Shown one piece after another: positions 1 to 11,134 of a DNA stretch of 46,037 bases. The DNA comes from Calocera cornea HHB12733 (lineage: Eukaryota > Basidiomycota > Dacrymycetes > Dacrymycetales > Dacrymycetaceae), in NCBI GenBank assembly GCA_001632435.1, contig KV423969.1:6294-52330 (forward strand). Direction: 5' to 3'. The notes beneath the pieces were generated by a model that saw only the letters and a program-made list of their open reading frames with translations, did no database searches and had not been told where the DNA came from. Each line of letters begins with the position of its first letter. The stretch's first letter is position 1. The position numbers were made by a program, and so were the translations under genes.

Positions 1-852
1 TCGGGGAGGCGGGCGACCAAGGCGCGGATGCGCTCGGAGTAGTCGTCGTGGGCGTCGCAGAGCGTCTTCGCCCACCAGGCGTTGATGAAGCCGGCCGTGC
101 TCTGGCAGATGTCGTTGAGCAGGCGCGAGAGCCTGACGTGCTCGGCGTTGGGCACTTCTCCGTCCCAGAGGTCGTCGTTCGGCTGGCGAAACCTGCCAGT
201 GACGAACGGCGACCACCAGACGAGGCGAAGGGGCGCCCACCAGACCATGGCGTTGGTCGGATCGCTGGGCGGGCCGGGGCAGTATCCTCGATGAGGATAC
301 CGCTCGTCGTACGGCCGCGGGTAGACGGTCGGGTCGAGGGGACCGCGCGCCCAGAGGTTGTGCATGTTCTCCGACTTGACGAAGGGGACATCGCCGTCGT
401 CGAGGTCGCTCTGGCCGAGGTACCAGGCCTTGAAGCGCGCCTGGAAGTCGCTCCAGTGCTGCCGGAGCTCGAGGTCGGTCGAGTTGGCGATGAGGAGGGC
501 GGGGTCTTCGATCTGCAGCGCGGCGTACTGCTCGACGCTGTATCGGTCCGCTGGGAGCAGGCTTGCGCTGCGTCGGAGGAGGGTCGGCTCGTTGGCGAAT
601 CGATGCACCGTGTCGCGCGCGAAGCGCTCGTAGAGCGTCAGGTGTCGATGGCCGGTGAAGTTCGGCCTCGGTGCATCTGTACAGTAGTTAGTACACTGCA
701 TTAGAAAGTTATACAAATGGATGCTTACCAGGCTTCCATTTGTATCTTGTTTTAACAATGGGCAGGCCATACTGCGCTGCCCATTCCTCATCGTATCCCT
801 CGGCATCTCTGGGAGCGTCCCGATACCCTGTCTCAAAGGTTGCCGTGGGCAT
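1..852 (-). CDS. Unrecognised fungal protein, 3' end cut off by window edge
   Basis: Reverse-strand gene with exons 852-729 and 676-<1; the intron 677-728 has a clean donor (GTAAGC), a CTAAC branch site and a CAG acceptor, and splicing keeps frame. The visible 266 or so residues start MPTATFETGYRDAPRD and stay open to the window edge. The protein is soluble in appearance, with no signal peptide or membrane helix, and is rich in Trp, Tyr and Asp/Pro turns (for example WWAPLRLVWWSPF and ENMHNLWARGPLDP). I do not recognise the family. A second intron-like stretch at 857-912 (GTAAGC donor, CTAAC, TAG acceptor) lies directly before the ATG. It probably lies in the 5' UTR, but a short extra coding exon upstream cannot be excluded. 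Strong GC3 bias supports real coding sequence. The C-terminus is unknown. Confidence 0.7.
711..745. repeat. 11-bp inverted repeat enclosing a splice donor
   Basis: ATACAAATGGA at 711-721 is the exact reverse complement of 735-745, with a 13-nt loop. On the reverse (coding) strand the arms are the end of exon 1 and the start of the intron of the partial gene, so the GT donor at 728-727 sits in the loop. A hairpin in the pre-mRNA could present or mask this splice site; this role is inference. Confidence 0.6.
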
Positions 853-1228
853 TGTTCTACGAAGAAGTTAGTTAGTAATGTATTGCATTGTAATATACAT
901 ACCCGTGCTTACCTGCACTGTTTCCCGCACTAACTACGCCCAAAACCCCCGCTGATCGCCGGTCGATTGTCGAAGTTTGTGCGGCCGCGCACGCCGAGGC
1001 CGAAACGCGTACGAATATCTCTACGAGGACTTACACGCGTGCCTCAATGTATGTATGCTCTTCTCGACGGCCTTTCTTGGAGGCGTTCGATGTGGATTCG
1101 CCCTCCTGATGGAGGTCAAAAGCGCACACCGACCGGGACGGCACGTCTCGAGGGCGGAAGGCGGGGGGGTCGACAGTGGTCGACAGTACCCCTCCTGCTT
1201 GACGCCGAGGCCCTCCAGATGGAGGTCC

Positions 1229-1346
1229 TCAGGCGGGAGGGGGCGGCGGCGAGGGCGGCGATGGCGGGCGAGCGGGCGGGGGCGGAGGCGGGGGCGAAGG
1301 CGGGGGCGGAGGCGGGCAGGGCGGCGGCGGCGGCGAGGACGACGAC
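1229..1346 (+). repeat. G-rich low-complexity tract
   Basis: About 118 bp of degenerate GGCGGG/GGGGGC/GGAGGC hexamers on the + strand with many runs of three to five G. Such spacing could form G-quadruplexes. It lies 50 bp before the hairpin row. All forward frames through it are Arg/Gly/Ala repeats, so I treat it as non-coding. Confidence 0.65.
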
Positions 1347-1395
1347 GGCGGCAGCGAGCACGCCGGTGGTGGTCAAGACGAGGATGGGGAGAGAC

Positions 1396-1600
1396 GGCCC
1401 AGGGGACTTAGACGCGCGACGTCCCCTGGGCCGGAGGCAAATCAGCTCCTTTCGGGAGCTGATTGCTCGACGCGCGCGAGCGGGTGCTGATTTTCAGCAC
1501 GGAAGCGGATGGATGCAAATCAGCACCCAATCAGCCGCTTCCGTGCATCAGCCACTTAGGCGCTGATTGGCTGCTATTGAGCGCTTAAGGCGCTCAATAG
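1396..1600. repeat. Row of perfect short hairpins
   Basis: Consecutive perfect inverted repeats: 1396-1407/1421-1432 (12-bp arms, 13-nt loop); 1440-1449/1455-1464 (10-bp, 5-nt loop); 1465-1469/1477-1481 (5-bp); 1482-1493/1517-1528 (12-bp), which can alternatively fold as 1484-1490/1494-1500; 1497-1508/1535-1546 (12-bp), overlapping the previous pair; 1549-1554/1568-1573 (6-bp); and 1574-1584/1590-1600 (11-bp, loop TTAAG). The word CTGATT/AATCAG recurs six times. No long open frame explains this. It may be a foldback-type element or a structured RNA or DNA region. Confidence 0.8.
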
Positions 1601-2550
1601 TGGACCCTACTCCGCGTCCAGTGCCTAAACAGGGGCGCGTTTCGACCTAGCTGATCCTTTCACCCGCGACCGACCCCGCAACCGCTCTCCCAATGAAGCA
1701 GCGCGCGCCCCGACATTATATTCATGCTTGATGCATGTGCTACGCGTTCGATGGACACGATCAGGCTGGCTGACCCAATAAGCTTTCTTCGTTTGCAACT
1801 CGCCAGGTGGTATGTTTCGGAAAAACGGATGGCGCCCCCTAAATTCTGGCGCTGCGGGGCCGCCGCGGTCGAGTCACGCCCCGCCCCGGCGCCATTCCAT
1901 TGCTATCATTGTTGTTGCTCCACTTTTGCGCAGGAATAGGGGCAGCCGCGCTGCAGGTGAAATGGCGGCAGCCGAGCTTTCCCGCGATTGACCGGAAATC
2001 AATTGAAGATCTGTACTGCAGCTGCGCATGCGGTAGCGAGGCTCCCAAACCTGCCTTTTCCGGCGAGCGAGGTTTCAGCGCCGTGACCAGGGCGCTGGAT
2101 CGACCGCGGAGGGCGGGCAGGGCTGATGGTCGGATTTGTCAACATTTTTCCCAGATTCGGCGCGGTGGCAGAGCATGTCATTTCTGAGAATCTGGTCTCG
2201 AGAACCCGAGAGACCGGTTTCCGAAAGCCGGGCCGAGCGCTTCTCCCGCCGCCACGGCTCGCGGAAGTGCCTGGTCCTGCCCTTGGCCACGCATCCACCA
2301 CAATGCTCGCTTCGTCGAGGCACCACATCGGAGCCTCCTGCAATGTGGAGGTGGTATTCCATTCCCCAACGATCACTGGGGCAACGTAACAATCATACAC
2401 AAGTCTAATCGTACACCGTCGGCAGGTACTAAGCGACGACAACTCGCGCACTCTCCCGCGCACACGTTCCCTCATCACCTGACCAATAACGTCAACAATG
2501 GCACATAGGGAACCCCGCCCCGCTCCGCGCAGACAAGGCCTGGGCTCGGC

Positions 2551-3211
2551 TCACATCCCATTGTCCACGTCGAACTCCGCCCGGGCGCGCTTGATCTCCT
2601 CGTGCAGGAAGAGGAGCTCCTCGAGCCGGCCGAGCTCCTTCGCGTCCGCCTCGTGCCGGAGGGCCCAGCGCAGGTCGTCCACCTGCAGCCGGGTCTTGCT
2701 GGGCATGCGGCGCAGGGCGGTCTGGCACTGCGTTGGTGGGAAGAGAAGCAGAGCGAGGGAGGGGACGCGTCAGCGCAGAAGTGCGGGGTAACGGTGTGAT
2801 AAGGACGCACCAGGTCGAGAACGTACTCGATCACGATCTCCTCCATCACCCCGACGCTGTCTGGTGCGGGGTTCGGCACGTCGCCAAAGGCGTACATGAG
2901 GTGCATCACTGTCCCACCCAACAGCACACAGGCACGGCACACGTCAGCCTATGCCTAGAACGCCACCAGACAATAGACAGCGACTGACGGTCCTTTGTGA
3001 ACGTGTTCTTGAACACCTGCCCGCGCTCCCTGTGCGGATCGGCCTGCCTTTCCCTTCTCGGGCGGCCCGGGCCAGGCCTCTCCGCCGCGGGGGCAGCAGT
3101 GCTCGCCGCGGGCGTGCCTGCGCGGGAATGTGGAACGGACGGGGTGGGAGTGGGCATGCCTGGGTAGGCGTATGCGTACGGGGGGTGGGCCTGGTGTGAC
3201 AAGTACGCCAT
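2551..3211 (-). CDS. TAF13: Transcription initiation factor TFIID subunit 13
   Basis: Histone-fold subunit of TFIID, which pairs with TAF11 in the RNA polymerase II preinitiation complex. Exons 3211-2989, 2908-2811 and 2721-2551 give 163 residues; introns are 80 and 89 nt and phases match. Residues 1-65 are Pro/Ala-rich and variable. The conserved part begins VFKNTFTKDLMHLMYAFGD and continues DVPNPAPDSVGVMEEIVIEY, the diagnostic TAF13 signature. The C-terminal part (TALRRMPSKTRLQVDDLRWA, then a helix ending AEFDVDNGM) completes the histone fold. The first donor is GTCAGT, acceptable for this genome. A likely 5' UTR intron acceptor lies just upstream of the ATG. It is divergent from the Rho4-like gene across 417 bp. 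Confidence 0.93.
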
Positions 3212-3628
3212 CGCTTCTGTGTGTGGCGAGGTCGTGTGAGACAGCGCCTGCCAGTGGACAGGGAACGCGCGATCGACGCGGTGATCGACGCGGCGTGAGG
3301 GGCTGTGCCCGCGTGCAGGGGAGCGCGAAGCGCGTCGGGCGGGTGTTGGTGGCCACCGTGGCTTGTCTAGCATCCGGCCGCCCCTCCCTGGAAACGCCCC
3401 GAGTTTCCCACCGCTCCGACCGCGCAGGCTTCCCCGGTATTCCAGCTCCTTCCCGCCCAGCCCTGCCGCCCAACACCCACGCCCACACCCGCCACACCCA
3501 CGCCCACGCCCACACCCACTCGAACCGCGCAGCATGGAGGTGCGGCCCTTCCCCCCTTGCACACCCCAGTGACGGCATGCTGACCCTCCCCACGCGCTAT
3601 GTAGTACGAGCACGACCAGCCCAGCGGG
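3212..3628. promoter_or_regulatory. Shared upstream region of TAF13 and RHO4-like gene
   Basis: 417 bp between two head-to-head start codons. It contains a C-rich low-complexity stretch of CCCACG/CCCACA units at about 3472-3520. No clear TATA box. It presumably carries both promoters; this is inferred from position only. Confidence 0.5.
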
Positions 3629-4411
3629 ATGGCAGGTGGAGGCGGGGGCGGGGGCGGTGGGCAGCCCGCGCGCCGCCCGGACTTTAAGAAGAAGCTCGTG
3701 GTCGTCGGCGACGGCGGGTGCGGGAAGACCTGCCTGCTCATCGTCTATGCCGAGAACCGCTTTCCCGAGGTGCGCTCCAGCACTGCTCTGCCCCGTGCAT
3801 GTGCGCTCGGTGTTGGATGCTGCGTGCTGACGTAGCTGGTGTGTAGGCATACGTACCAACAGTATTCGAGAACTACGTGACGACCGTTCCGTACGAGGGC
3901 AAGACGGTCGAGCTCGCGCTATGGGACACAGCGGGGCAGGAGGAGTACGACCGGCTGCGGCCGCTCAGCTACCCGGAGAGTGACGTGATCCTGATCGTGT
4001 TTGCTGTCGACTTCCCCGTCAGCTTGGCCAATATCCAGGATAAGGTGCGCTCCCCCCGCCCAACATGTTCGGAAGGTCAGCATGTGCTGATGCGGATGCG
4101 GATGCGGTGGACAGTGGTTCCCCGAAGTAGCCCACTTCTGCGAGACGACACCCAAGATCCTCGTCGGGACCAAGATCGACCTGCGGGGGGACGAGCACAC
4201 GCGGCGGATGCTCGCGGCGCAGGGGCAGGCGCCCGTGAGCCCCGAGCAGGGGGCGCAGGTCGCCCGCGAGATCGGCGCAAAATACGCCGAGTGCAGCGCC
4301 AAGACGGGGCAGGGCGTGCGCGAGGTGTTCGCCCTCGCGCTGCGGGAGAGCATGAAGGGCAAGTGGGGCAAGGTGCTCAAGAAGCGGCCCGTGGCGTGCG
4401 TGGTTGCATGA
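3629..4411 (+). CDS. RHO4: Rho-family small GTPase, Rho4-like
   Basis: Membrane-anchored Rho GTPase that in fungi acts in cell polarity and septum or wall formation. Exons 3629-3769, 3847-4044 and 4115-4411 give 211 residues. An N-terminal run of nine Gly (residues 3-11) precedes the GTPase fold. Visible motifs: P-loop GDGGCGKT (27-34), switch I/effector region [12 protein letters not shown], switch [22 protein letters not shown], guanine-binding GTKID and ECSAK. The [12 protein letters not shown]-loop and the [10 protein letters not shown] segment point to the Rho4 branch rather than Rho1, Rho2 or Cdc42. The protein ends in CVVA, a CaaX box with a Lys/Arg-rich stretch before it, so prenylation is expected. 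Intron 2 carries a short GATGCG repeat. It converges on PIG-X. Confidence 0.9.
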
Positions 4412-4783
4412 CACTGTTACTGCAGCACTTCTCCCTCCTCTCCTTCCCGGATACCCACTTTCAGCGCTCCTGGGCTGGTCTCGCTTTGTTTCACCGTGTT
4501 TTTTTTCGCTGTCTCTCGCACACATGCTCCCGATCCCTCACATTATATCTCCTCAACCGCACCATATCGTATCCGTATCCCGCATCGCCTGTGCCATCGA
4601 CCGTACATACAAATGGAGAAAATGTACAACCCCGCAGCCCGCAGCCCCAGGCCCCTTCTCCTTCTCCTTCCCGAGCACCCACTCCCCGCGGCTCGAGGTT
4701 CGAGAACCAAGTCCAAGTCCAGGTTCTGGCTCAGGCCAAGTCCAGGTTCTGGCTCAGGCGCAGGTCCAGGTCCAGGTCCAGGT
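4412..4783. repeat. Convergent 3' region with 23-bp tandem repeat
   Basis: The space between the RHO4-like stop and the PIG-X stop. It holds two identical, adjacent 23-bp units (4713-4735 and 4736-4758), followed by about four CAGGTC hexamers (about 4761-4783) that reach the PIG-X stop codon. It is probably 3' UTR of both genes. Unit number is too low for a CRISPR array and the copies have no spacers. Confidence 0.75.
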
Positions 4784-5624
4784 TCAAGCCGCCTTCTGCC
4801 TCAGCGCACGCGGGCAAGACGGGACCGCCCATGCGCAGTAGGCGATGTACAGGAAGGCGAAGAGGACGGCGAGGGTCGTGCCTAGCTCGACGGTGGGGAG
4901 GTGGGAGCTGTCCCCGGTCGGGACGAGCACTTCTATGCTTGGAAGCCCGGCCCCGGCGGCGGCTTGTGGGTCTGAGGCTTGAGTGCGGAGGAAATGAAAT
5001 GCTGTCCCTTCTGAGTAGGGGGAGGTGAAAGGCGGCGGCAGGCCGTCGAACGGCGCCTTCCTGCCTGCATCATCCGAGTCTGCAGCCAGTCAGAACCAGC
5101 CTGCGGCCTGTTACAAGACACCGACCACACGCCCAGAACACGACCGGGCACGGCAGGGCGAACCTCTCCTGCCCGCCGCTCTCCACCGCCTGCTCGTGCC
5201 CCACCGGCCTAGGGTACCTCAGATGGAGCGGCACCTCCACCTCCGCGCCCGTCCTTTCCCCCTCTTCCCGATCCGGATCCCGATCCAGATCGAGGAGCAG
5301 CGCGGTCCCCCGCCCGTCTACGGCGCTCACGGGCGCCTCGAGCTCCACGTCCCCCCACATCCTGGTCGCGCCGAGCCGGCCGTCGGTGTGCCGCTGCTGG
5401 AGCTCGTAGGGGTCTGCGAAGATCTGCGGGGGGAGGAAGAGGAGGGCTTGCAGGATGCATCGGCCTGTCTCCTGTGGTAGTCGGGCCGAGGCGGAGGACG
5501 TGGGAGGGGAGAGGGAGAGGGTGCGGTGGAACCCGCGTGATGGTGCGAGGGAGCAGTTCCGTCCTCCCTCGGGGAGGTAGAGGTGCGGGGGTATGAGCGA
5601 GTGCAGCAGTTGTGCAGCGTCCAT
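4784..5624 (-). CDS. PBN1: PIG-X/Pbn1, GPI mannosyltransferase I subunit
   Basis: ER membrane protein that partners the catalytic GPI mannosyltransferase PIG-M (Gpi14) in adding the first mannose to GPI precursors. Exons 5624-5126 and 5010-4784 (115-nt intron, donor GTCGGT, acceptor CTCAG) give 241 residues. PIG-X hallmarks are in the right order: GFHRTL, then [11 protein letters not shown], the acidic-rich middle, [11 protein letters not shown] and an FWAC segment. The C-terminal exon restores a single membrane helix ([20 protein letters not shown]) followed by a basic lumen/cytosol tail, as the family requires. Without splicing the frame stops early, which supports the intron. It is head to head with the PFKFB gene (268 bp). 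Confidence 0.85.
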
Positions 5625-5892
5625 AGCAGGGCAGACTGACAGCCAAGTCGGGGAAGCAGGACGGCCGTTTTGGTGGGGTCAGGGTCCTGGGGTTCATGAG
5701 AAGGCACGGAGCTTTTCTCGGGGTGCGCTACCTCCGGGGGTGATAGCACACGCCAAGCTTCAGGCGACAGCGATCAGAGGGGCATCGTTCCTCCTCCTGC
5801 GTGTGCATATACCTGCTTAGCTCGGCGACATCTGCTTTCTACCCATCCTCTGGCTGAGAGTCCTGCTGTCTACTGCCTGCTAGTCGCCCACC

Positions 5893-8090
<2,198 letters not shown>

Positions 8091-8236
8091 ATGTACTGTA
8101 CTATATGAATCCAGAAGCAGACAAGAGAATAGAGAAAATGTCCATAATGATTATGCGGGGGGTCATACAGCTATGGTGTCATAAGCATAGAGATTCCTAT
8201 ATCCTAGTGTTCTAAGGTCTAAGCCTCCATCAGTGT

Positions 8237-9404
8237 TCAGTGCTTCGCCGCGACCTTCGGCTCCTCGAGGTCCTTCCTCTTCGACGGCGCGAAGATGCTG
8301 CTCGTAAGCCATCCAGCAGCGAGGATCCCGCCGAGCCCCCAAAGGCCGCTCGACTCCTCCTTGGTCATATCCCTCATCCGCTCCTTCTTGTTGTTCTGCT
8401 CGTCCACCTCTGGGAAACCAACGTCCGGCATGCTCTTCAGCGCCTGCTGCGTCGCCTGTGCGCTTTTCTCTACCGCGCCCTTGACCTTTCCCTCCAGCTC
8501 GCTCCCGAACACCTTCTCCCACCCAATCGACTCCTTCACGCTCGCCCAAACCCCGCTAGCGTCTCCGCTGGCGATCTTCTGCGCCGCAATCTCAGCAGCG
8601 TGCTTCGCACTGGCACCCAGCTCCTCCGCGTGCGCATCGGCCGTCGCAAATACGTTGGAGACGGGCCCGCCGGAGAGGTGGGTCGAGGCGGACGCGACGG
8701 TGATGACCTTGGGTAGGTCGGATGCGGTCGACGGGGTTTGGATCGGGGAGGCCGACTCGGAGGCTGTCGAGGCGAAGTTGTCAGGCAGGAAAGGCTGAGG
8801 TATGCTTTAACACTGGGTTGCGAGTTGAAAAGGCGAGAGAAGCTCACGATGTTTGGGCCGGGCTCCACGGGGTCCGGCTCCGCCGCGGGCAGCTCGACGG
8901 CAAATGCGAACGGCTTTGGTGAAAACTTGTCCCTCTCCACGTTCGAGACCAATGCGTTCACGCGCGCGGTGGTGGATACCATGCGCGGCTTTGACGGCGT
9001 CGGAGGGGCCACTTTGGGCAGGGGCGGGACGGGCGGGACGACGACGGCTGCTGCGTCGCGTGTTGAGGAGAGGGAGGCGAGCTCGCGGGTGTGGTCTGCC
9101 TGGACGAGGCGCTTAATGAGGGTGTTCTTGTTACCCGACCTGGAGAGCGACCTTGTGAGCATGCTTGCCATAATATTTGGTAGTGGCAGCAGAAGAAAAG
9201 TGGTGAGGAGGAGAGGGGTACTAACGCGGCTAAACCACGCTTCTTGAGTTCTTCCTTGAGCTTCGACGTGGGCTCTGACTGCCAGTCCGACGCGCTCCGG
9301 CTGAGCAGGACGGAGGAGACGAGCGTGCGGGCGCGGGGCCGGAGCTGCCCGGCGCTCCGCACGCGCATGATCTGCCGCACGGGGGTCGTAGCGCCGCTGA
9401 GCAT
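8237..9404 (-). CDS. SAP-domain protein, probably mitochondrial (Aim34-like)
   Basis: Exons 9404-9226, 9139-8848 and 8794-8237 give 342 residues. The first 40 residues are rich in Arg/Ser with no acid, a typical mitochondrial presequence. A SAP helix-extension-helix motif follows at about 43-77 (KLKEELKKRGLAASGNKNTL), which only becomes complete after removing the 86-nt intron. The middle is Pro/Ala/Ser-rich. Near the C-terminus is a hydrophobic segment (GLWGLGGILAAGWLTSSIF) followed by Lys/Arg, suggesting a membrane anchor. Yeast Aim34 is also a mitochondrial SAP protein, but the similarity I can judge is limited to this layout. SAP domains usually bind nucleic acid, so a role at mitochondrial DNA or RNA is possible, not shown. 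Confidence 0.75.
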
Positions 9405-9671
9405 CGTGGGTGATGGGGGACGGGGACGACGAGGAGGTCAGGGTAGGCGGCGAGGACAGGGCGCTCGGGGCGGCCGGAAGGGACGTGGGAGGAAAACAAC
9501 ATGGACGCGATTGCTCCCGATGTTACATGGCACGCTGTTTGAACATTACATAACTAACCGATCTAAACTCCACATAAACATTGTGCGCTAACCACGCCCG
9601 GCCACACGTTCGCGGATAGAATGTGGTGCGGGAGCTGGTGTACATGAGCGCATTCAACAGCGGAATGGTTC

Positions 9672-10993
9672 TCAATCGGAACGATCGCTTGTGGCCCTCG
9701 ACGCCCACACACTGAACTGCCCACCCGTGGACGCGACGACCTCGCAGACTGCCCTGCCGGATGGCGGTATCGTCCTGATCGCTCCGTCGGCGCAAACCAA
9801 ATTTGTGCTGCTGTCGCCCGGGCTCTCCTGTATCATATTGTCAGTCAGATGCATGGCGACAGCACTCAATCACATACGTGCGTCCACACCCAACCCCCAC
9901 ACCGGAAATACTCCACCACCGTCTTCCCCTCGCCCCATGGCCCCACCTCTCCAGTCTCATCATACCTCAGCCCCACATGTTTCCCATCCTGATACGCCCC
10001 CTGCATCGCCGCCATAACCTTCCCCGGGAACCCAGCCCTCGCCGCCGTCAGATCCTTCGTGAACGCCGGATCGCGTAGAGGGCGAATAAACAGCACGTCC
10101 ATCGCTGACGTCGACTGGGGCGCGGGGAGGGAGCGCGAGAGGGGGGTGATGCGGAAGTCGGGCTCGAGCCGGTCGACATTGACGGTGCTGAGGAAGTAGG
10201 CGAAGGGCCCTTCGAACTCTGTGCCTTCTTCTTCTTCCAAATCCACGAACGCTCCCTCTGTGGGATCGTACTTCTGCACCTGCTCACTTCCGGGGAACGG
10301 CAAGAGCGTTACCCAGGCATTGTACCACTTGTCGATATTCCGCGCGGCAGCCTGCTTGAACCGCTCCACCCCGGGGTACTCCTCTCGCAACGCCTCGGCC
10401 GTGTCGACTATCGCAGCGTGTAGGCAGGTGGAAGTGACAACTGCGGAGATGATCTGTTCTGGGCGTTGGCGGGTGGTGCTGGGTAAGCTGATGGACGTCT
10501 GCGTGAGTGTGAGGCGCTGGTGCTTTCCCTGGGCCCCCGTAGCGGATAGCAGGAACTCGGCGAGCGATAGCAGCTTGGGCTTCACATCCTCCGGTACAGC
10601 GCTGAGAAGCTTCTCTACGTCTTGCGATAGGGAAGTAGATGGCGGGAAGAACGAGGAGTACAGCGCGTTCGCCGTGCCGAGCGGGAGGATCACGAGCCTG
10701 ACCCCTCCGGTGGGCAGCGTCCCTCCCTCCTCCGGCCTCAGCGGGGCGTTGACGACCTCGTGCAGCGTCCCGTCCCCACCGCCGATGATGATCGTAACCG
10801 GCCCATCGTCCGATCCGAGCGAGGCGAGGAAGTGGGCTGCGAGCTCGCCAGCGTGCTGCGGCGCATCGGTCTCCTTGATGGTGTACTTGATGGTGTGCGC
10901 GTCGAGCAGCGGCAGGACATGCGTGGCGAGGAACTGCGGGCCGGTGCGGTCGCCGCTGGCCGGGTTGGAGATTACCAGCACGGGGGAGGTCAT
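9672..10993 (-). CDS. Lipid kinase with diacylglycerol-kinase catalytic domain
   Basis: Exons 10993-9878 and 9827-9672 (50-nt intron, donor GTATGT, acceptor ATACAG) give 423 residues. The N-terminal DAGK-type fold is clear: VLVISNPASGDR (nucleotide-binding loop start), IIIGGGDGTLHEVVN (the GGDGT motif) and LPLGTANALYSSFF. The C-terminal half matches the layout of sphingosine-kinase/DAGK-like fungal proteins, ending with the beta-rich segment WTHESPGDSSTNLVCADG, assembled across the intron. Substrate cannot be read from sequence: sphingoid long-chain base, ceramide or diacylglycerol are all possible. No signal peptide. It lies in a run of four reverse genes, 141 bp downstream of the GPI1 stop. 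Confidence 0.88.
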
Positions 10994-11134
10994 CTAGTCT
11001 GGTTCGAAGGAGAGAGGGGTGAGGGCTTGCTGTGCCGAGCACCGTGTGACTCCCTTTATCGTCGCGAGGAGAGTGTGCGAAGACACGGCTCGGATGACGC
11101 GATACGGAACTCGGGAATAGTCATTACAAATTCG

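Larger units (their letters stand above)
853..2550. other. Gene-poor region with G-rich tract and hairpins
   Basis: No convincing protein gene. Open frames here (for example 967-1566 forward and 1999-2478 reverse) have low-complexity Arg/Gly/Ala translations or resemble nothing known, and lack splice-compatible extensions. The stretch contains a 10-bp tandem duplication (GGTCGACAGT, 1169-1178 and 1179-1188), a G-rich tract (1229-1346) and a row of perfect hairpins (1396-1600). From about 1620 to 2500 the composition is mixed. It probably serves as the 5' region of the partial gene and the 3' region of TAF13. Confidence 0.5.

Noticed and set aside
967..1566. 199-codon forward frame across the G-rich tract
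   Set aside because: Translation is Arg/Gly/Ala low-complexity, overlaps the hairpin row, has no motif and no sensible splice partners.
1999..2478. 159-codon reverse frame downstream of TAF13
   Set aside because: No recognisable domain and no conserved blocks; overlapping frames of similar length exist on both strands, as expected by chance in GC-rich DNA.
4697..4708. GGTTCGAGAACC resembling a tRNA B box
   Set aside because: No A box or cloverleaf around it; it lies in the 3' region of PIG-X.
4713..4783. Tandem repeat considered as a CRISPR array
   Set aside because: Only two full 23-bp units, directly adjacent with no spacers, in a eukaryotic 3' region.
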